DNA of 64,000 nt from Isoptericola sp. AK164 (lineage in GTDB: Bacteria; Actinomycetota; Actinomycetes; Actinomycetales; Cellulomonadaceae), in contig NZ_CP119106.1 in the NCBI RefSeq assembly GCF_029643425.1, forward strand, positions 1,550,001 through 1,614,000, in the 5' to 3' direction. Below are positions 40,474-49,813 of this stretch, piece after piece. The position numbers and the translations under genes were made by a program. Position 1 is the first letter of the stretch. Every line of letters begins with the position of its first letter. A model generated the notes under the pieces. It worked only from the letters and a program-made list of their open reading frames with translations. It was not told the DNA's origin and made no database searches.

Positions 40474-41370
40474 GTGACCGTCGTCCCCGAGGCCCCGCCC
40501 CGCACCGACCGTGCCGCACGGCACTCCCGGGCGCTGGCCGCCCTGCGTGCCGCCGAGCACGGGACGACGGCGCCGCGGCGGGCGGCCCCGGTCGACGAGC
40601 GCTCGGTCGAGGAACGCCCGGACGAGGAGCGCCCGGACGACGACGGCCCGCTCGGCGAGATCCCCTACGAGGCGAGGGCGTCCGCCCTCGGCGCGGCTCC
40701 CCGGGTGCCGGTCCGCGCCGGCCGGGCCGTGCATCCCGACCTCGCAGCGCTGCTGCCCGGCGGCGTGCTGCCGACCGGCGGCGTCCTGGCGGTCCAGGGG
40801 TCGACCAGCCTGCTGCTCGGGCTGCTCGCCGCCCCCTCGCGCGACGGCGCCTGGACCGTCCTGGTCGGGGCGCCCGCCGTCGGGCTGCTGGCCGCCGCCG
40901 ACGCCGGGATCGACCTGGCGCGCACCGTCGTCGTCCCCGCCCCCGGCCCGGACGCCCCCGCGGTGCTGGCCGCGCTGCTGGACGGCATGGACGTCGTCGT
41001 GGTCGGGCCGCAGGCGGCGCTGACCGACGCCGACCGGCGCCGCCTGGCCGCCCGGGCCCGGCAGCGTGACGCCGTCCTGGTCGCGACCGGCCGCTGGGCG
41101 GGGGCCCACGTCACCCTCGACGCCCGCGGCGGGGCCTGGACCGGCGTGGACGCCGGTGCCGGCTGGCTGCGCCGCCGCACCCTGCGCGTGCTGCGCACCG
41201 GGCGCGGGGCCGCGGCCCGTCCGGTGGAGATCGACGTCGAGGTGCCGCTCGGCGGCGAGGAGCCCGTCCTCGCGCCCGCGGCGGCCCGGCCCGACGTCGC
41301 AGCCCCTGCCGGGCCGACGTCCGCCGCCACGGACGACTCGCCCCAGGCCCGGCACCTGAGGGTCGCATGA
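40474..41370 (+). CDS. imuA': ImuA'-like mutasome accessory protein
   Basis: A 298-residue RecA-fold-like protein with a degenerate nucleotide loop (VLAVQGSTSLLLGLLAAP, no GK[ST]), as in ImuA'. It supports mutagenic repair with ImuB and DnaE2. The GTG at 40474 is chosen because it follows GGGAGGAG; an in-frame ATG at 40405 would lie across the LexA box. The stop overlaps the imuB ATG. Confidence 0.88.
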   Translation: MTVVPEAPPRTDRAARHSRALAALRAAEHGTTAPRRAAPVDERSVEERPDEERPDDDGPLGEIPYEARASALGAAPRVPVRAGRAVHPDLAALLPGGVLPTGGVLAVQGSTSLLLGLLAAPSRDGAWTVLVGAPAVGLLAAADAGIDLARTVVVPAPGPDAPAVLAALLDGMDVVVVGPQAALTDADRRRLAARARQRDAVLVATGRWAGAHVTLDARGGAWTGVDAGAGWLRRRTLRVLRTGRGAAARPVEIDVEVPLGGEEPVLAPAAARPDVAAPAGPTSAATDDSPQARHLRVA

Positions 41371-43076
41371 GCACGGGCAGCGCAGGCGTCACCCGCACCG
41401 CGGTGCTCTGGGTCCCGGACTGGCCGGTGGTGGCCGCCCTGGCCGCCGCCGGGCTGGACGCGCACGTGCCCGCCGCCGTCCTCGGCGCGCCCTCGGGCGG
41501 CGGGACCCGGGCCGGACGCAGCGTCGTGGCGACCTCCGCCGTCGCCCGCACCGCCGGGGTGCGACGCGGCATGCGGCGCCGCCAGGCCCAGGAGGCCTGC
41601 CCCGACCTGGTGCTGCTGGAGGCCGACGACGACCGGGACGCCCGCACCTTCGAACCCGTGGCGGCCGCCGCGGAGACCGTCGTGGCCGGCCTCGAGATCG
41701 CCCGCCCCGGCCTGCTGCTCCTGCCCGCCGACGGCGCCGCGCGCTACCACGGCTCCGATCGGGCCCTGGCCGAGGCGCTCGTGACCGCCGTCGCCGGCAC
41801 CGGCCACGAGTGCCAGGTCGGGGTCGCCGACGGTCTGCTCGCCGCGGTCCTCGCCGCCCGGGAGGACGCCGTCGTCCCGCCCGACGGGTCGCCGTCGGCC
41901 CTCGCCGGACGGCCGGTGGGCGAGCTCGTGCACGCCGTGTGCGACCCGGGTGTCGTGGCCGCCGTGCGCGACGCCGTCGGCCTGTGGTGGCGGCTCGGCC
42001 TGCACACCCTCGGCGACCTGGCCGCCCTGCCCGCGGCGAGCGTGTCCGCCCGGTTCGGCGAGCTCGGCACCTGGGCGCACCGGCTGGCCCGCGGCGAGGA
42101 CGAACGCCCGCCCGCGCGCCGGCGCATCGAGGCCGACCTGGTCGTGGACACCGCGCTCGACCCGCCCGCCGACCGCGTCGACGTCGCCGCGTTCGCCGCC
42201 CGCCGTCTCGCCGAGGAGCTGCACGTACTGCTCGTGGCCCACGGCGTGGCCTGCGGGCGGCTGCGCATCACCGCCCGGACCACCGAGGGCGAGCTCGAGC
42301 GACTCTGGCGCACCGACACCGTCGCCGGCGGGCTGTCCGCCGCCCGGATCACCGACCGGGTGCGCTGGCAGCTCGAGGGGTGGCTGACCGACGCCGCCCG
42401 CCGGCGCACCGGCACCGAGGACTCGCCCGAGGTCGCCCCCGTGGTCCACCTCGCGCTCGCCGCCGAGGACGTCGCCCCCGCCGGGACGCACCAGCCGAGC
42501 CTGTGGGGCGCCGACGCCGGGCAGGACGAACGCGCCCGCCAGGTGCTGGACCGGGTGCAGGGGCTGCTCGGCGGCGACGGCGTGCTCACCGTCCGGCGGG
42601 CCGGCGGGCGCCACCCGCGCCACCGCGTCCGGCTCGTGCCCTACGGCGAGGAGGCCGTCGTCGACCGGCCCCCGGACCGCCCCTGGCCCGGGGCGCTGCC
42701 CAGCCCGGCCCCTGCGACCCTGCTGCCCGAGCCCGCGGCCGTCCGGGTGCTCGACACCGCCGGGGCCGACGTCGTCGTCGATGCCCGGCTGACGATGAGC
42801 GGCGTGCCCGCCCGTCTCCTCGTCCCCCGAGATACCGGCTCGTCGACCGAGAAACCGGTCGGTCGCGGCGACGATCCGGTTTCTCGGCGACCGGCCGGTA
42901 TCTCGGGGGACGCGCGGGTCGTCGGCTGGGCCGGGCCGTGGCCGCTCGCCGAACGCTGGTGGGCGCCCGACGGCGGCACCCGGCGGGTGCACCTGCAGGC
43001 GGTGCTCGACGACGGCCGCGGGCTGCTGCTCGCCCAGGTCGGCGGCCGGTGGCAGGTGGAGGCGCTGTATGACTGA
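41367..43076 (+). CDS. imuB: ImuB, inactive Y-family polymerase of the SOS mutasome
   Basis: A 569-residue Y-family-like protein. The catalytic acids of the palm are missing: the usual Asp-Glu motif reads ARPGLLLLPADGAARYHG. A beta-clamp binding motif QPSLWG lies at 376-381. ImuB bridges ImuA', DnaE2 and the clamp. Residues about 486-514 are encoded by an 88-base palindromic insertion (42823-42910) that keeps the frame open. The family C-terminus, ending GGRWQVEALYD, follows intact. Confidence 0.93.
   Translation: MSTGSAGVTRTAVLWVPDWPVVAALAAAGLDAHVPAAVLGAPSGGGTRAGRSVVATSAVARTAGVRRGMRRRQAQEACPDLVLLEADDDRDARTFEPVAAAAETVVAGLEIARPGLLLLPADGAARYHGSDRALAEALVTAVAGTGHECQVGVADGLLAAVLAAREDAVVPPDGSPSALAGRPVGELVHAVCDPGVVAAVRDAVGLWWRLGLHTLGDLAALPAASVSARFGELGTWAHRLARGEDERPPARRRIEADLVVDTALDPPADRVDVAAFAARRLAEELHVLLVAHGVACGRLRITARTTEGELERLWRTDTVAGGLSAARITDRVRWQLEGWLTDAARRRTGTEDSPEVAPVVHLALAAEDVAPAGTHQPSLWGADAGQDERARQVLDRVQGLLGGDGVLTVRRAGGRHPRHRVRLVPYGEEAVVDRPPDRPWPGALPSPAPATLLPEPAAVRVLDTAGADVVVDARLTMSGVPARLLVPRDTGSSTEKPVGRGDDPVSRRPAGISGDARVVGWAGPWPLAERWWAPDGGTRRVHLQAVLDDGRGLLLAQVGGRWQVEALYD
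42823..42910. repeat. Nested palindromic element inside imuB
   Basis: Outer arms of 17 bases (42823-42839 and 42894-42910) are perfectly complementary. Inner 12-base arms CCGAGAAACCGG (42847-42858) and CCGGTTTCTCGG (42876-42887) are also perfect. The motifs CGAGATACCGG and CGAGAAACCGG recur within it. The element lies in a coding region yet leaves the frame open, adding about 28 residues. Confidence 0.85.
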
Positions 43077-46000
43077 GCCCCACCCGGCACCCCGGTACGC
43101 CGAGCTGCACGCCCACTCGGCCTTCAGCTTCCTCGACGGCGCCAGCCACCCCGCCGAGCTCGCCGCCGAGGCCGACCGGCTCGGGCTCGAGGCCCTGGCC
43201 CTGACCGACCACGACGGGCTGTACGGCGTGGTCCGGTTCGCCGAGGCCGCCCGCGCCGTCGGGCTGCCCACGGTGTTCGGCGCCGAGCTGCACCTGCCCG
43301 TCCCGGTGCCGGGCGCCGCGCCGGTCCTCGACGATCCCACCGGCGTCCCCGACCCGCGGGCCACGCACCTGCTCGTGCTGGCCCGCGGGCCGGACGGCTA
43401 CCGGAACCTGTCGCGCGCGATCGCCACCGCCCACCTCGAGGCCGGGGTCAAGGGCAAGGCCCGCTACGACCTCGACCGGCTGGGCGCCGAGGCCGACGGC
43501 CAGTGGCTGGTGCTCACCGGGTGCCGCAAGGGCGCCGTCCGGCGCGCGCTCGAGGCCCAGGGGCTCGACGGCGCGCGCCGCGAGCTCGACCGGCTCACCG
43601 CCGTCTTCGGCCGGGACAACGTCGCCGTGGAGATCACCGCCACCGGCGACCCCCGCGACGCCGACCTGCACGCAGCGCTCGCCGCGCTGTCGCAGGACGC
43701 GGGGCTGCCCCTGGTCGCCACCACCGCCGCCCACTACGCCCGCCCGCGCGACGCCGACCTGGCCGGGGCGCTCGCGGCCGTGCGCGCCCGCTCCTCCCTG
43801 GACGACCAGGACGGCTGGCTGCCCGGCGCCCCGACGGCGCACCTGCGCTCGGGCGCCGAGATGGCCCGGCTGCACCACCGGCACCCGCAGGCCGTGCCGA
43901 CGGCCGCCGACCTGGCCGCCGAGTGCGCGTTCGACCTGCACCTGGTGGCGCCGCAGCTGCCGCCCTACCCGGTGCCCGCCGGCCACGACGAGGCGAGCTG
44001 GCTGCACGAGCTCGTCCTCCGGGGCGCCGAGGACCGGTACGGGCCGCGGGAGGCCGAGCGGGAGCCCGGCGCGTGGGCGCAGATCGACCACGAGCTGCGC
44101 GTCATCACCGACCTGAACTTCCCGGGGTACTTCCTCGTCGTCTACGACCTGGTCGAGTTCTGCCGCCGGGAGGGCATCCTGTGCCAGGGCCGGGGGAGCG
44201 CCGCCAACTCGGCGGTCTGCTACGCGCTGGGGATCACCGCCGTCGACGCCGTGCACCACGGCCTGCTGTTCGAGCGGTTCCTGGCGCCGGAGCGGGACGG
44301 GCCGCCCGACATCGACGTCGACATCGAGTCGGGCCGCCGCGAGGAGGTCATCCAGCACGTCTACGCCCGGTTCGGGCGCACGCACGCCGCCCAGGTCGCC
44401 AACGTCATCTCCTACCGGCCGCGCTCGGCGGTGCGCGACGCCGCCCGCGCGCTCGGGTACGACGTCGGTCAGCAGGACGCCTGGAGCAAGTCCATCGAGC
44501 GCTGGGGGTCGCTGCGCGGCCCCGACCCGACCAGCCCCGCGGCGGACCGGACGGCGGGTGCCGCGCGGGCGTCCGACGGCGCGCCGGTCACCGGTCGCGA
44601 CCGGCGCCGGGCCGAGGTCGCCGCCCGCTGGCAGCACGGCGCCCCGGCGCGACCGGACGCCCCCGTGGTCGACCCGCTCGCCGTCGACGGCGGCCTGCGG
44701 CGGTCCGACGACCCGCACGACGTCGTGCCCGCGCAGCCGCCGCCGTCGGCCGAGCAGGAGGGGCAGATCCCCGACCCCGTGCTCGACCTCGCCGAACGGT
44801 TCCTCCGCCTGCCCCGGCACCTCGGCATCCACTCCGGGGGCATGGTGATGTGCGACCGGCCCGTCATCGAGGTCTGCCCGGTCGAGTGGGCCCGGATGGA
44901 GGGGCGCACCGTGCTGCAGTGGGACAAGGAGGACTGCGCCGACGCCGGGCTGGTGAAGTTCGACCTGCTGGGTCTGGGCATGCTCACCGCGATCCGGTAC
45001 GCGTTCGCCTCGGTGCACGAGGCCACCGGCGAGCGGCTCGCGCTGCACACGCTGCCGGCCGAGGACCCGCGCGTGTACGACCTGCTGTGCGCCGCCGACA
45101 CCGTCGGGGTGTTCCAGGTCGAGTCCCGCGCCCAGATGGCCACCCTGCCGCGGCTGCAGCCCCGGACGTTCTACGACATCGTCGTCGAGGTCGCCCTCAT
45201 CCGCCCCGGCCCGATCCAGGGGCGGTCCGTGCACCCGTACATCGAGCGCTCCCGGGGCCGCGAGGAGGTCACCTACCTGCACCCGCTGCTGGAGCCGTCC
45301 CTGCGGCGCACCCTCGGCGTACCGCTGTTCCAGGAGCAGCTCATGCAGATGGCGATCGACGTCGCCGGGTTCACGCCCGCCGAGTCCGACCGGCTGCGCC
45401 GGGCCATGGGCTCCAAGCGCTCCGTGGAACGCATGGAGGCGCTGCGGGGGCGCCTGTTCGCCGGGATGACCGAGCGCGGGATCCCGGACGACGTGCAGGA
45501 GGAGATCTACGACAAGCTCAAGGCGTTCGCCGACTTCGGCTTCCCCGAGTCGCACGCCTACTCCTTCGCGTTCCTCGTCTACGCCAGCTCGTGGCTCAAG
45601 GTGCACGCCCCCGAGGCCTTCTACGCCGGCCTGCTCGCCGCGCAGCCGATGGGGTTCTACTCCCCGGCGTCCCTCGTCGCCGACGCCCGCCGGCACGGGG
45701 TGCGGGTGCTGCGCCCGGACGTCAACGCCTCGGCGGCGCTCGCGGGGGTCGAGGCGCAGCCGGACGGGTCCGTCGCCGGTCCGGCCGACGCTGTGGCCGG
45801 TCCGGCCGACCCCGTCGCCGAGGGCATGGTCGGCAGCGGGGGAGTGCCGCTCGACGTCGACGACGCGCTGGCCGTCCGGCTCGGGCTCTCCGCCGTGCGC
45901 GGGCTCGGCACCGACGTCGCCGAGCGGATGGTCGCCGAGCGCGACGCCCACGGCGAGTTCGCCGACCTGCGCGACCTCGTGCGCCGCGTCGAGCTGTCCA

Positions 46001-46572
46001 CCGCCCGCCTGGAGGCCCTGGCCACCGCCGGGGCGCTGGCCTCGCTCGGTGTGACCCGGCGCGAGGGGCTGTGGGCCGCCGGTGCGCTCGGGCAGGAGGG
46101 GCCGGAGACGCTCGCGGGCGTCAGCGTCGGGGTGTCTGCGCCGCCGCTGCCGGACATGGACCCGCTCGAGATCGACGTCGCCGACACCTGGGCCACCGGC
46201 ATCACCCCGGACTCCACCTCCCCGCTGGAGCACCTGCGCGACGGGCTGGAGCGCCAGGGCGTGGTGACCGTGGCCGCCGCGACGACGACGGAGCCCGGCC
46301 GCCGCATCGCCGTCGGCGGGGTGGTCACCCACCGGCAGCGGCCGGGCACCGCCGGGGGCGTCACCTTCCTGTCCCTGGAGGACGAGACCGGCCTGCTCAA
46401 CGTCATCTGCACCCCCGGGCTGTGGCGGCGCTTCCGGACCGTGGCGCGCGGTGCCCCGGCACTCGTCGTGCGCGGTCAGGTGGAGCGGGCCGACGGCGCG
46501 GTCAACCTGCTCGCCGAGCACCTCGCCCCGCTGCGCCTGCCGGTGGCGACCCGGTCGCGGGACTTCCGCTGA
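43069..46572 (+). CDS. dnaE2: DnaE2, error-prone DNA polymerase III alpha subunit
   Basis: A 1167-residue C-family polymerase of the mutasome. It has an N-terminal PHP domain (ELHAHSAFSFLDGAS, ALTDHDGLYG) and palm with catalytic Asp in PDIDVDIESGRR (D414, D416, D418). The tail has an OB-like region (VTFLSLEDETGLLNVIC) near the C-terminus. The replicative DnaE C-terminal clamp and tau sites are missing. A Pro/Ala/Arg-rich stretch at about 478-570 looks like a long insertion compared with usual DnaE2. It overlaps imuB by eight bases. Confidence 0.95.
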   Translation: MTEPHPAPRYAELHAHSAFSFLDGASHPAELAAEADRLGLEALALTDHDGLYGVVRFAEAARAVGLPTVFGAELHLPVPVPGAAPVLDDPTGVPDPRATHLLVLARGPDGYRNLSRAIATAHLEAGVKGKARYDLDRLGAEADGQWLVLTGCRKGAVRRALEAQGLDGARRELDRLTAVFGRDNVAVEITATGDPRDADLHAALAALSQDAGLPLVATTAAHYARPRDADLAGALAAVRARSSLDDQDGWLPGAPTAHLRSGAEMARLHHRHPQAVPTAADLAAECAFDLHLVAPQLPPYPVPAGHDEASWLHELVLRGAEDRYGPREAEREPGAWAQIDHELRVITDLNFPGYFLVVYDLVEFCRREGILCQGRGSAANSAVCYALGITAVDAVHHGLLFERFLAPERDGPPDIDVDIESGRREEVIQHVYARFGRTHAAQVANVISYRPRSAVRDAARALGYDVGQQDAWSKSIERWGSLRGPDPTSPAADRTAGAARASDGAPVTGRDRRRAEVAARWQHGAPARPDAPVVDPLAVDGGLRRSDDPHDVVPAQPPPSAEQEGQIPDPVLDLAERFLRLPRHLGIHSGGMVMCDRPVIEVCPVEWARMEGRTVLQWDKEDCADAGLVKFDLLGLGMLTAIRYAFASVHEATGERLALHTLPAEDPRVYDLLCAADTVGVFQVESRAQMATLPRLQPRTFYDIVVEVALIRPGPIQGRSVHPYIERSRGREEVTYLHPLLEPSLRRTLGVPLFQEQLMQMAIDVAGFTPAESDRLRRAMGSKRSVERMEALRGRLFAGMTERGIPDDVQEEIYDKLKAFADFGFPESHAYSFAFLVYASSWLKVHAPEAFYAGLLAAQPMGFYSPASLVADARRHGVRVLRPDVNASAALAGVEAQPDGSVAGPADAVAGPADPVAEGMVGSGGVPLDVDDALAVRLGLSAVRGLGTDVAERMVAERDAHGEFADLRDLVRRVELSTARLEALATAGALASLGVTRREGLWAAGALGQEGPETLAGVSVGVSAPPLPDMDPLEIDVADTWATGITPDSTSPLEHLRDGLERQGVVTVAAATTTEPGRRIAVGGVVTHRQRPGTAGGVTFLSLEDETGLLNVICTPGLWRRFRTVARGAPALVVRGQVERADGAVNLLAEHLAPLRLPVATRSRDFR

Positions 46573-46595
46573 CCGTGCCGGACTACCGTGGGGCC

Positions 46596-47192
46596 ATGGG
46601 CTACCGGATCGAGCCGGCCACGGCCGACAGGTTCGACGACGTCACCACGATCCTCAACCCGCGCGGGCACGAGCGGGCGTGCTGGTGCCTGGCCTGGCGC
46701 CGCCCCCGCGGGCTGCCGTCGGGTGGTGGCGGCGCGCACCTGCGCGAGCTCTGCGCGCACGACCCGCGCCCGGGACTGCTGGCCTACCTCGACGAGGACG
46801 GCGCGGAGGAGGTCGTGGGCTGGGTCGGTCTCGCCCCGCGGTCGGCGGCGCCCTCCCTGCAGCGGTCCCGCGTGCTGCCGCGGAGCGACCCGGAGACGGC
46901 GGAGACGACCTGGGTCGTGATGTGCTTCGTCGTGCGCCCCGGCTACCGGCGCCGCGGGGTCGCCCGGGCGCTGCTGCACGGCGCGGTCGAGCACGCCCGG
47001 GCACACGGCGGCCGGGTGATCGAGGGATTCCCGGTCGAGCCCGAGCCGGGCCGCCGCGTCCCCGTCGGCGCGGCGTACGTCGGCACCGTGCCGCTGTTCG
47101 AGTCGGCGGGGTTCGACCGCGTCGGCGAGACGGCCGCGACGAGCGGGCGGCTGCCGCGGTGGGTGCTGCGCCGGGTGCTGGCCGACGACTGA
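46596..47192 (+). CDS. GNAT family N-acetyltransferase
   Basis: A 198-residue GNAT acyltransferase with the acetyl-CoA motif RPGYRRRGVARALL and a following helix and strand. The substrate is unknown. A TACCGT box lies seven bases before the ATG, suggesting a leaderless transcript separate from dnaE2. It converges on the next gene. Confidence 0.85.
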   Translation: MGYRIEPATADRFDDVTTILNPRGHERACWCLAWRRPRGLPSGGGGAHLRELCAHDPRPGLLAYLDEDGAEEVVGWVGLAPRSAAPSLQRSRVLPRSDPETAETTWVVMCFVVRPGYRRRGVARALLHGAVEHARAHGGRVIEGFPVEPEPGRRVPVGAAYVGTVPLFESAGFDRVGETAATSGRLPRWVLRRVLADD

Positions 47193-47218
47193 CGGCGGTG
47201 CCGACGAGACGGGCGGCG

Positions 47219-47617
47219 TCAGGGCAGCGGCACGACGACGCAGACCTCGAAGGTGCCGCGGGCGCGTCGCAGCAGATAGCGCACGTGCCGGCTGGCCCTC
47301 TCCGCGGCGAGCTCGTCCCGCAGGCTCCAGCGCACCTCGACCCACAGCAGCGCCCAGCCCAGCTCGGCGCTGTCGGTCACCTCCGGCACGAGGGCGACGG
47401 CGTCGCCCGGGTCGGGGGCGTTGGCGTGCTCGCGCAGCAGGTCGTGGACCTGCTCGGGGCTCTGCAGCGCCACGGTCTCCTCGGCGAGGACCAGCACCGC
47501 GGCAGCGTCGAACCGGTCGGCCACCGCCTCGAGGTCGCCGGAGCCGAGCGCCAGACCCTGCTCGACGAAGTACGTGCGCAGCGCCTCGTGGTCGTAGTCC
47601 TCGAAGTCCGTGCCCAT
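47219..47617 (-). CDS. SnoaL/NTF2-like small protein
   Basis: A 132-residue protein with the look of an NTF2-like cone fold (RTYFVEQGLALGSGDLEAVADRFDAAAVLVLAEET, then WALLWVEVRW). No catalytic residues can be assigned. The ATG is used; a longer form starting 33 bases upstream is possible. Function unknown. It is divergent from ectD by about 180 bases. Confidence 0.65.
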   Translation of the reverse strand: MGTDFEDYDHEALRTYFVEQGLALGSGDLEAVADRFDAAAVLVLAEETVALQSPEQVHDLLREHANAPDPGDAVALVPEVTDSAELGWALLWVEVRWSLRDELAAERASRHVRYLLRRARGTFEVCVVVPLP

Positions 47618-47665
47618 CTGTTCACGGTAGGCCGGGTCCCCGCCACACACGAGCCGTGTCGGGCT

Positions 47666-47694
47666 TTGACATCCCCGGTCGGGTCACGTACTGA
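47666..47694 (+). promoter_or_regulatory. Candidate promoter of ectD
   Basis: TTGACA (47666-47671) and TACTGA (47689-47694) with 17-base spacing lie 101 bases before the ectD ATG. Confidence 0.45.
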
Positions 47695-47794
47695 CTGGAG
47701 GGTGCGCGTGCTCGCGCCGTCGGGTCCGACGGGGCGGGCACGCCGCGTGCATGAGACGCCACGATCCCGGGACGATCCGGGAGAAGGGAGACCC

Positions 47795-48694
47795 ATGACC
47801 GCCACGGTCGAGACCACGACCGACCTCTACCCGAGCCGTCTGGCCCAGCCCGGCGAGTTCATCGAGCGCGAGCACCCCACGGTGTGGGGCACGGCCGAGG
47901 ACGGCCCGTTCGACGCCGACGCCCTCGACGCGCACGCGCAGCGGGGCTTCACCGTCCTCGAGGACTTCATCACCCCCGACGAGGTGACCCGCTACAGCGC
48001 GGAGCTGAGCCGGCTGTCCTCGGACGAGTCGCTGCAGGGCGACCCGCGCGTCGTGACCGAGAAGAGCTCCGGCGAGGTCCGGTCGATCTTCGAGGTGACG
48101 AAGCTCAGCGAGCGGATCGACGCGCTCGCCCGGGACCCGCGGCTGCTGGACCGCGCCCGCCAGCTGCTCGGCTCGGAGGTGTACCTGCACCAGACGCGCG
48201 TCAACTACATGCCCGGCTACAAGGGCGCCGGCTTCTACTGGCACTCGGACTTCGAGACCTGGCACGCCGAGGACGGCATGCCGGCCCCGCGTGCCGTGAG
48301 CTGCTCGATCGCGCTGACGCCCAACTACCCGTACAACGGCGGCCTGATGGTCATGCCGGGCTCGCACCGCACGTACGTGCCGTGCGTGGGCGAGACCCCG
48401 GAGAACTACCACCAGGACTCCCTCAAGGAGCAGAAGATCGGCGTGCCGTCGGAGGACGCCATCACCGAGCTCGCCTGGAGGTACGGCATCGACCAGTTCA
48501 CCGGTGCGGCCGGCTCGGCGCTCTGGTTCGACGCGAACATCATGCACGGGTCCGGCAACAACATCACGCCGTTCCCGCGGTCGAACATCTTCCTGGTGTT
48601 CAACAGCGTCGAGAACGCGCTCACCGAGCCGTACAGCGCGCCCGCGCCGCGGCCCGAGCACATCGGCAGCCGCGACACCACGCCGCTGCGGTAG
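47795..48694 (+). CDS. ectD: Ectoine hydroxylase
   Basis: A 299-residue Fe(II)/2-oxoglutarate dioxygenase converting ectoine to 5-hydroxyectoine, an osmo- and thermoprotectant. The iron ligands are H150, D152 (FYWHSDFETWH) and H251 (ANIMHGSGNN), within the EctD consensus stretch from about 145 to 160. The ATG follows GAAGGGAG. The ectABC genes are not in the window, so ectoine is either made elsewhere in the genome or imported. Confidence 0.93.
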   Translation: MTATVETTTDLYPSRLAQPGEFIEREHPTVWGTAEDGPFDADALDAHAQRGFTVLEDFITPDEVTRYSAELSRLSSDESLQGDPRVVTEKSSGEVRSIFEVTKLSERIDALARDPRLLDRARQLLGSEVYLHQTRVNYMPGYKGAGFYWHSDFETWHAEDGMPAPRAVSCSIALTPNYPYNGGLMVMPGSHRTYVPCVGETPENYHQDSLKEQKIGVPSEDAITELAWRYGIDQFTGAAGSALWFDANIMHGSGNNITPFPRSNIFLVFNSVENALTEPYSAPAPRPEHIGSRDTTPLR

Positions 48695-48758
48695 TCCGGG
48701 AGCCGGGCTGGTCCGGGCACGGGGTGCCCGGCTCAGGTCGGCCGCCGGTCTGTCGGTC

Positions 48759-48794
48759 CTGGCGCCGGTGCGCTCTCTCGCGCACCGGCGCCAG
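48759..48794. terminator. Terminator between convergent ectD and RIO kinase
   Basis: Perfect 15-base arms (48759-48773 and 48780-48794) with a 6-base TCTCTC loop lie five bases before the RIO kinase stop. A weaker 7-base hairpin stands at 48713-48731. Confidence 0.8.
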
Positions 48795-48799
48795 TGCTG

Positions 48800-49642
48800 T
48801 CACCAGGCCTGGGCCAGCAGGTCGGCGAAGACCTCGTCGGCGTCGATCTCCAGGCCGCGAGCGGCGAACCACCGGCACACGGTGCGGCAGTCGCGGTGCA
48901 GCAGCTCCGGGCCGGCGGGGTTCGCGACCAGGTCGACGACCTGGGGCAGGTCGATGACGACCAGCCGGCCGTCGTCGACGAGCACGTTGTACGGCGACAG
49001 GTCGCCGTGCGCCCAGCCGAGCCGTGCCAGCACGCTCATCGCGGCGTAGAGCTGGTCGAACCAGTCGGACAGCTCCGCCGCGTCCGGCCGGCTGCGGTCC
49101 AGCCGCGGGGCGGCCACGGCGACGCCGTCGTCGTCGACGCTGCCGACGAACTCCATGAGCAGCTCGGTGCCGTCGACCTGCACCGGGTAGGGCACCGGTG
49201 CGCCGGCGTCCCACAGGGTGCCCAGGGTCGTGAACTCGGCGTCGGCCCACTGGGTGGCGCGCACGGCCCGTCCCCAGGCGGAGCGGCGGTCCTCGACCGC
49301 ACGCTGGTCGCGCGTACGGCGCACCCGGCGTCCGTCGGTATAGGTGCTGTCGCGGTGGAACTGCCGGTGATCGGGCGAGCGGTAGCGCTTGGCCGCCAGG
49401 AGCGAGCTCTGCGCGGGGTCGTCGGGCACGGCGCGCTCGACGAGGAAGACGTCGGCCTCCTTGCCGGTCTTGAGCACGCCGAGCTCGGTGTCCAGGGCAG
49501 CGGCGGCCGTGACGACCCAGTCGGGTCGTGGCATCGGGCCGCGCTGGCCCTTGGTGACCGTCGTCCAGGTCGACCAGCGCTGGTCGGGTCCGGGACCGTC
49601 GTCGTCGGAGGTGGTCAGGGTCAGGGAGAGTTTCTGGGGCAC
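48800..49642 (-). CDS. RIO1-like atypical protein kinase
   Basis: A 280-residue RIO-family kinase. It has the P-loop-like VLKTGKEADVFLVE, the catalytic Asp in GWAHGDLSPYNVLV and the metal-binding Asp in LVVIDLPQVVDL. In archaea and eukaryotes RIO1 acts in ribosome maturation; the bacterial role is unknown. The GTG start is chosen for AAGGA nine bases upstream. It is divergent from the MBL gene. Confidence 0.9.
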   Translation of the reverse strand: MPQKLSLTLTTSDDDGPGPDQRWSTWTTVTKGQRGPMPRPDWVVTAAAALDTELGVLKTGKEADVFLVERAVPDDPAQSSLLAAKRYRSPDHRQFHRDSTYTDGRRVRRTRDQRAVEDRRSAWGRAVRATQWADAEFTTLGTLWDAGAPVPYPVQVDGTELLMEFVGSVDDDGVAVAAPRLDRSRPDAAELSDWFDQLYAAMSVLARLGWAHGDLSPYNVLVDDGRLVVIDLPQVVDLVANPAGPELLHRDCRTVCRWFAARGLEIDADEVFADLLAQAW

Positions 49643-49813
49643 GGAAGGGTCCTTCGGGTGGTGACGGCTCGAACGGTCCGATGGGTCAGGGTCATCGCTC
49701 GGCCTCCTTCCGTGCCGGCCCGCGCACGTCGCGGGTCCGTGGTCTCGCGTGCGGTGCCAGTCTGGCCCGCCCGACGCCGCGGGCGCACGGCTTTTTCGCG
49801 CTAGCGTGCCGCC

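Noticed and set aside
42586-46521. 1311-residue antisense frame over dnaE2
   Set aside because: Shadow of dnaE2 with no recognisable domain.
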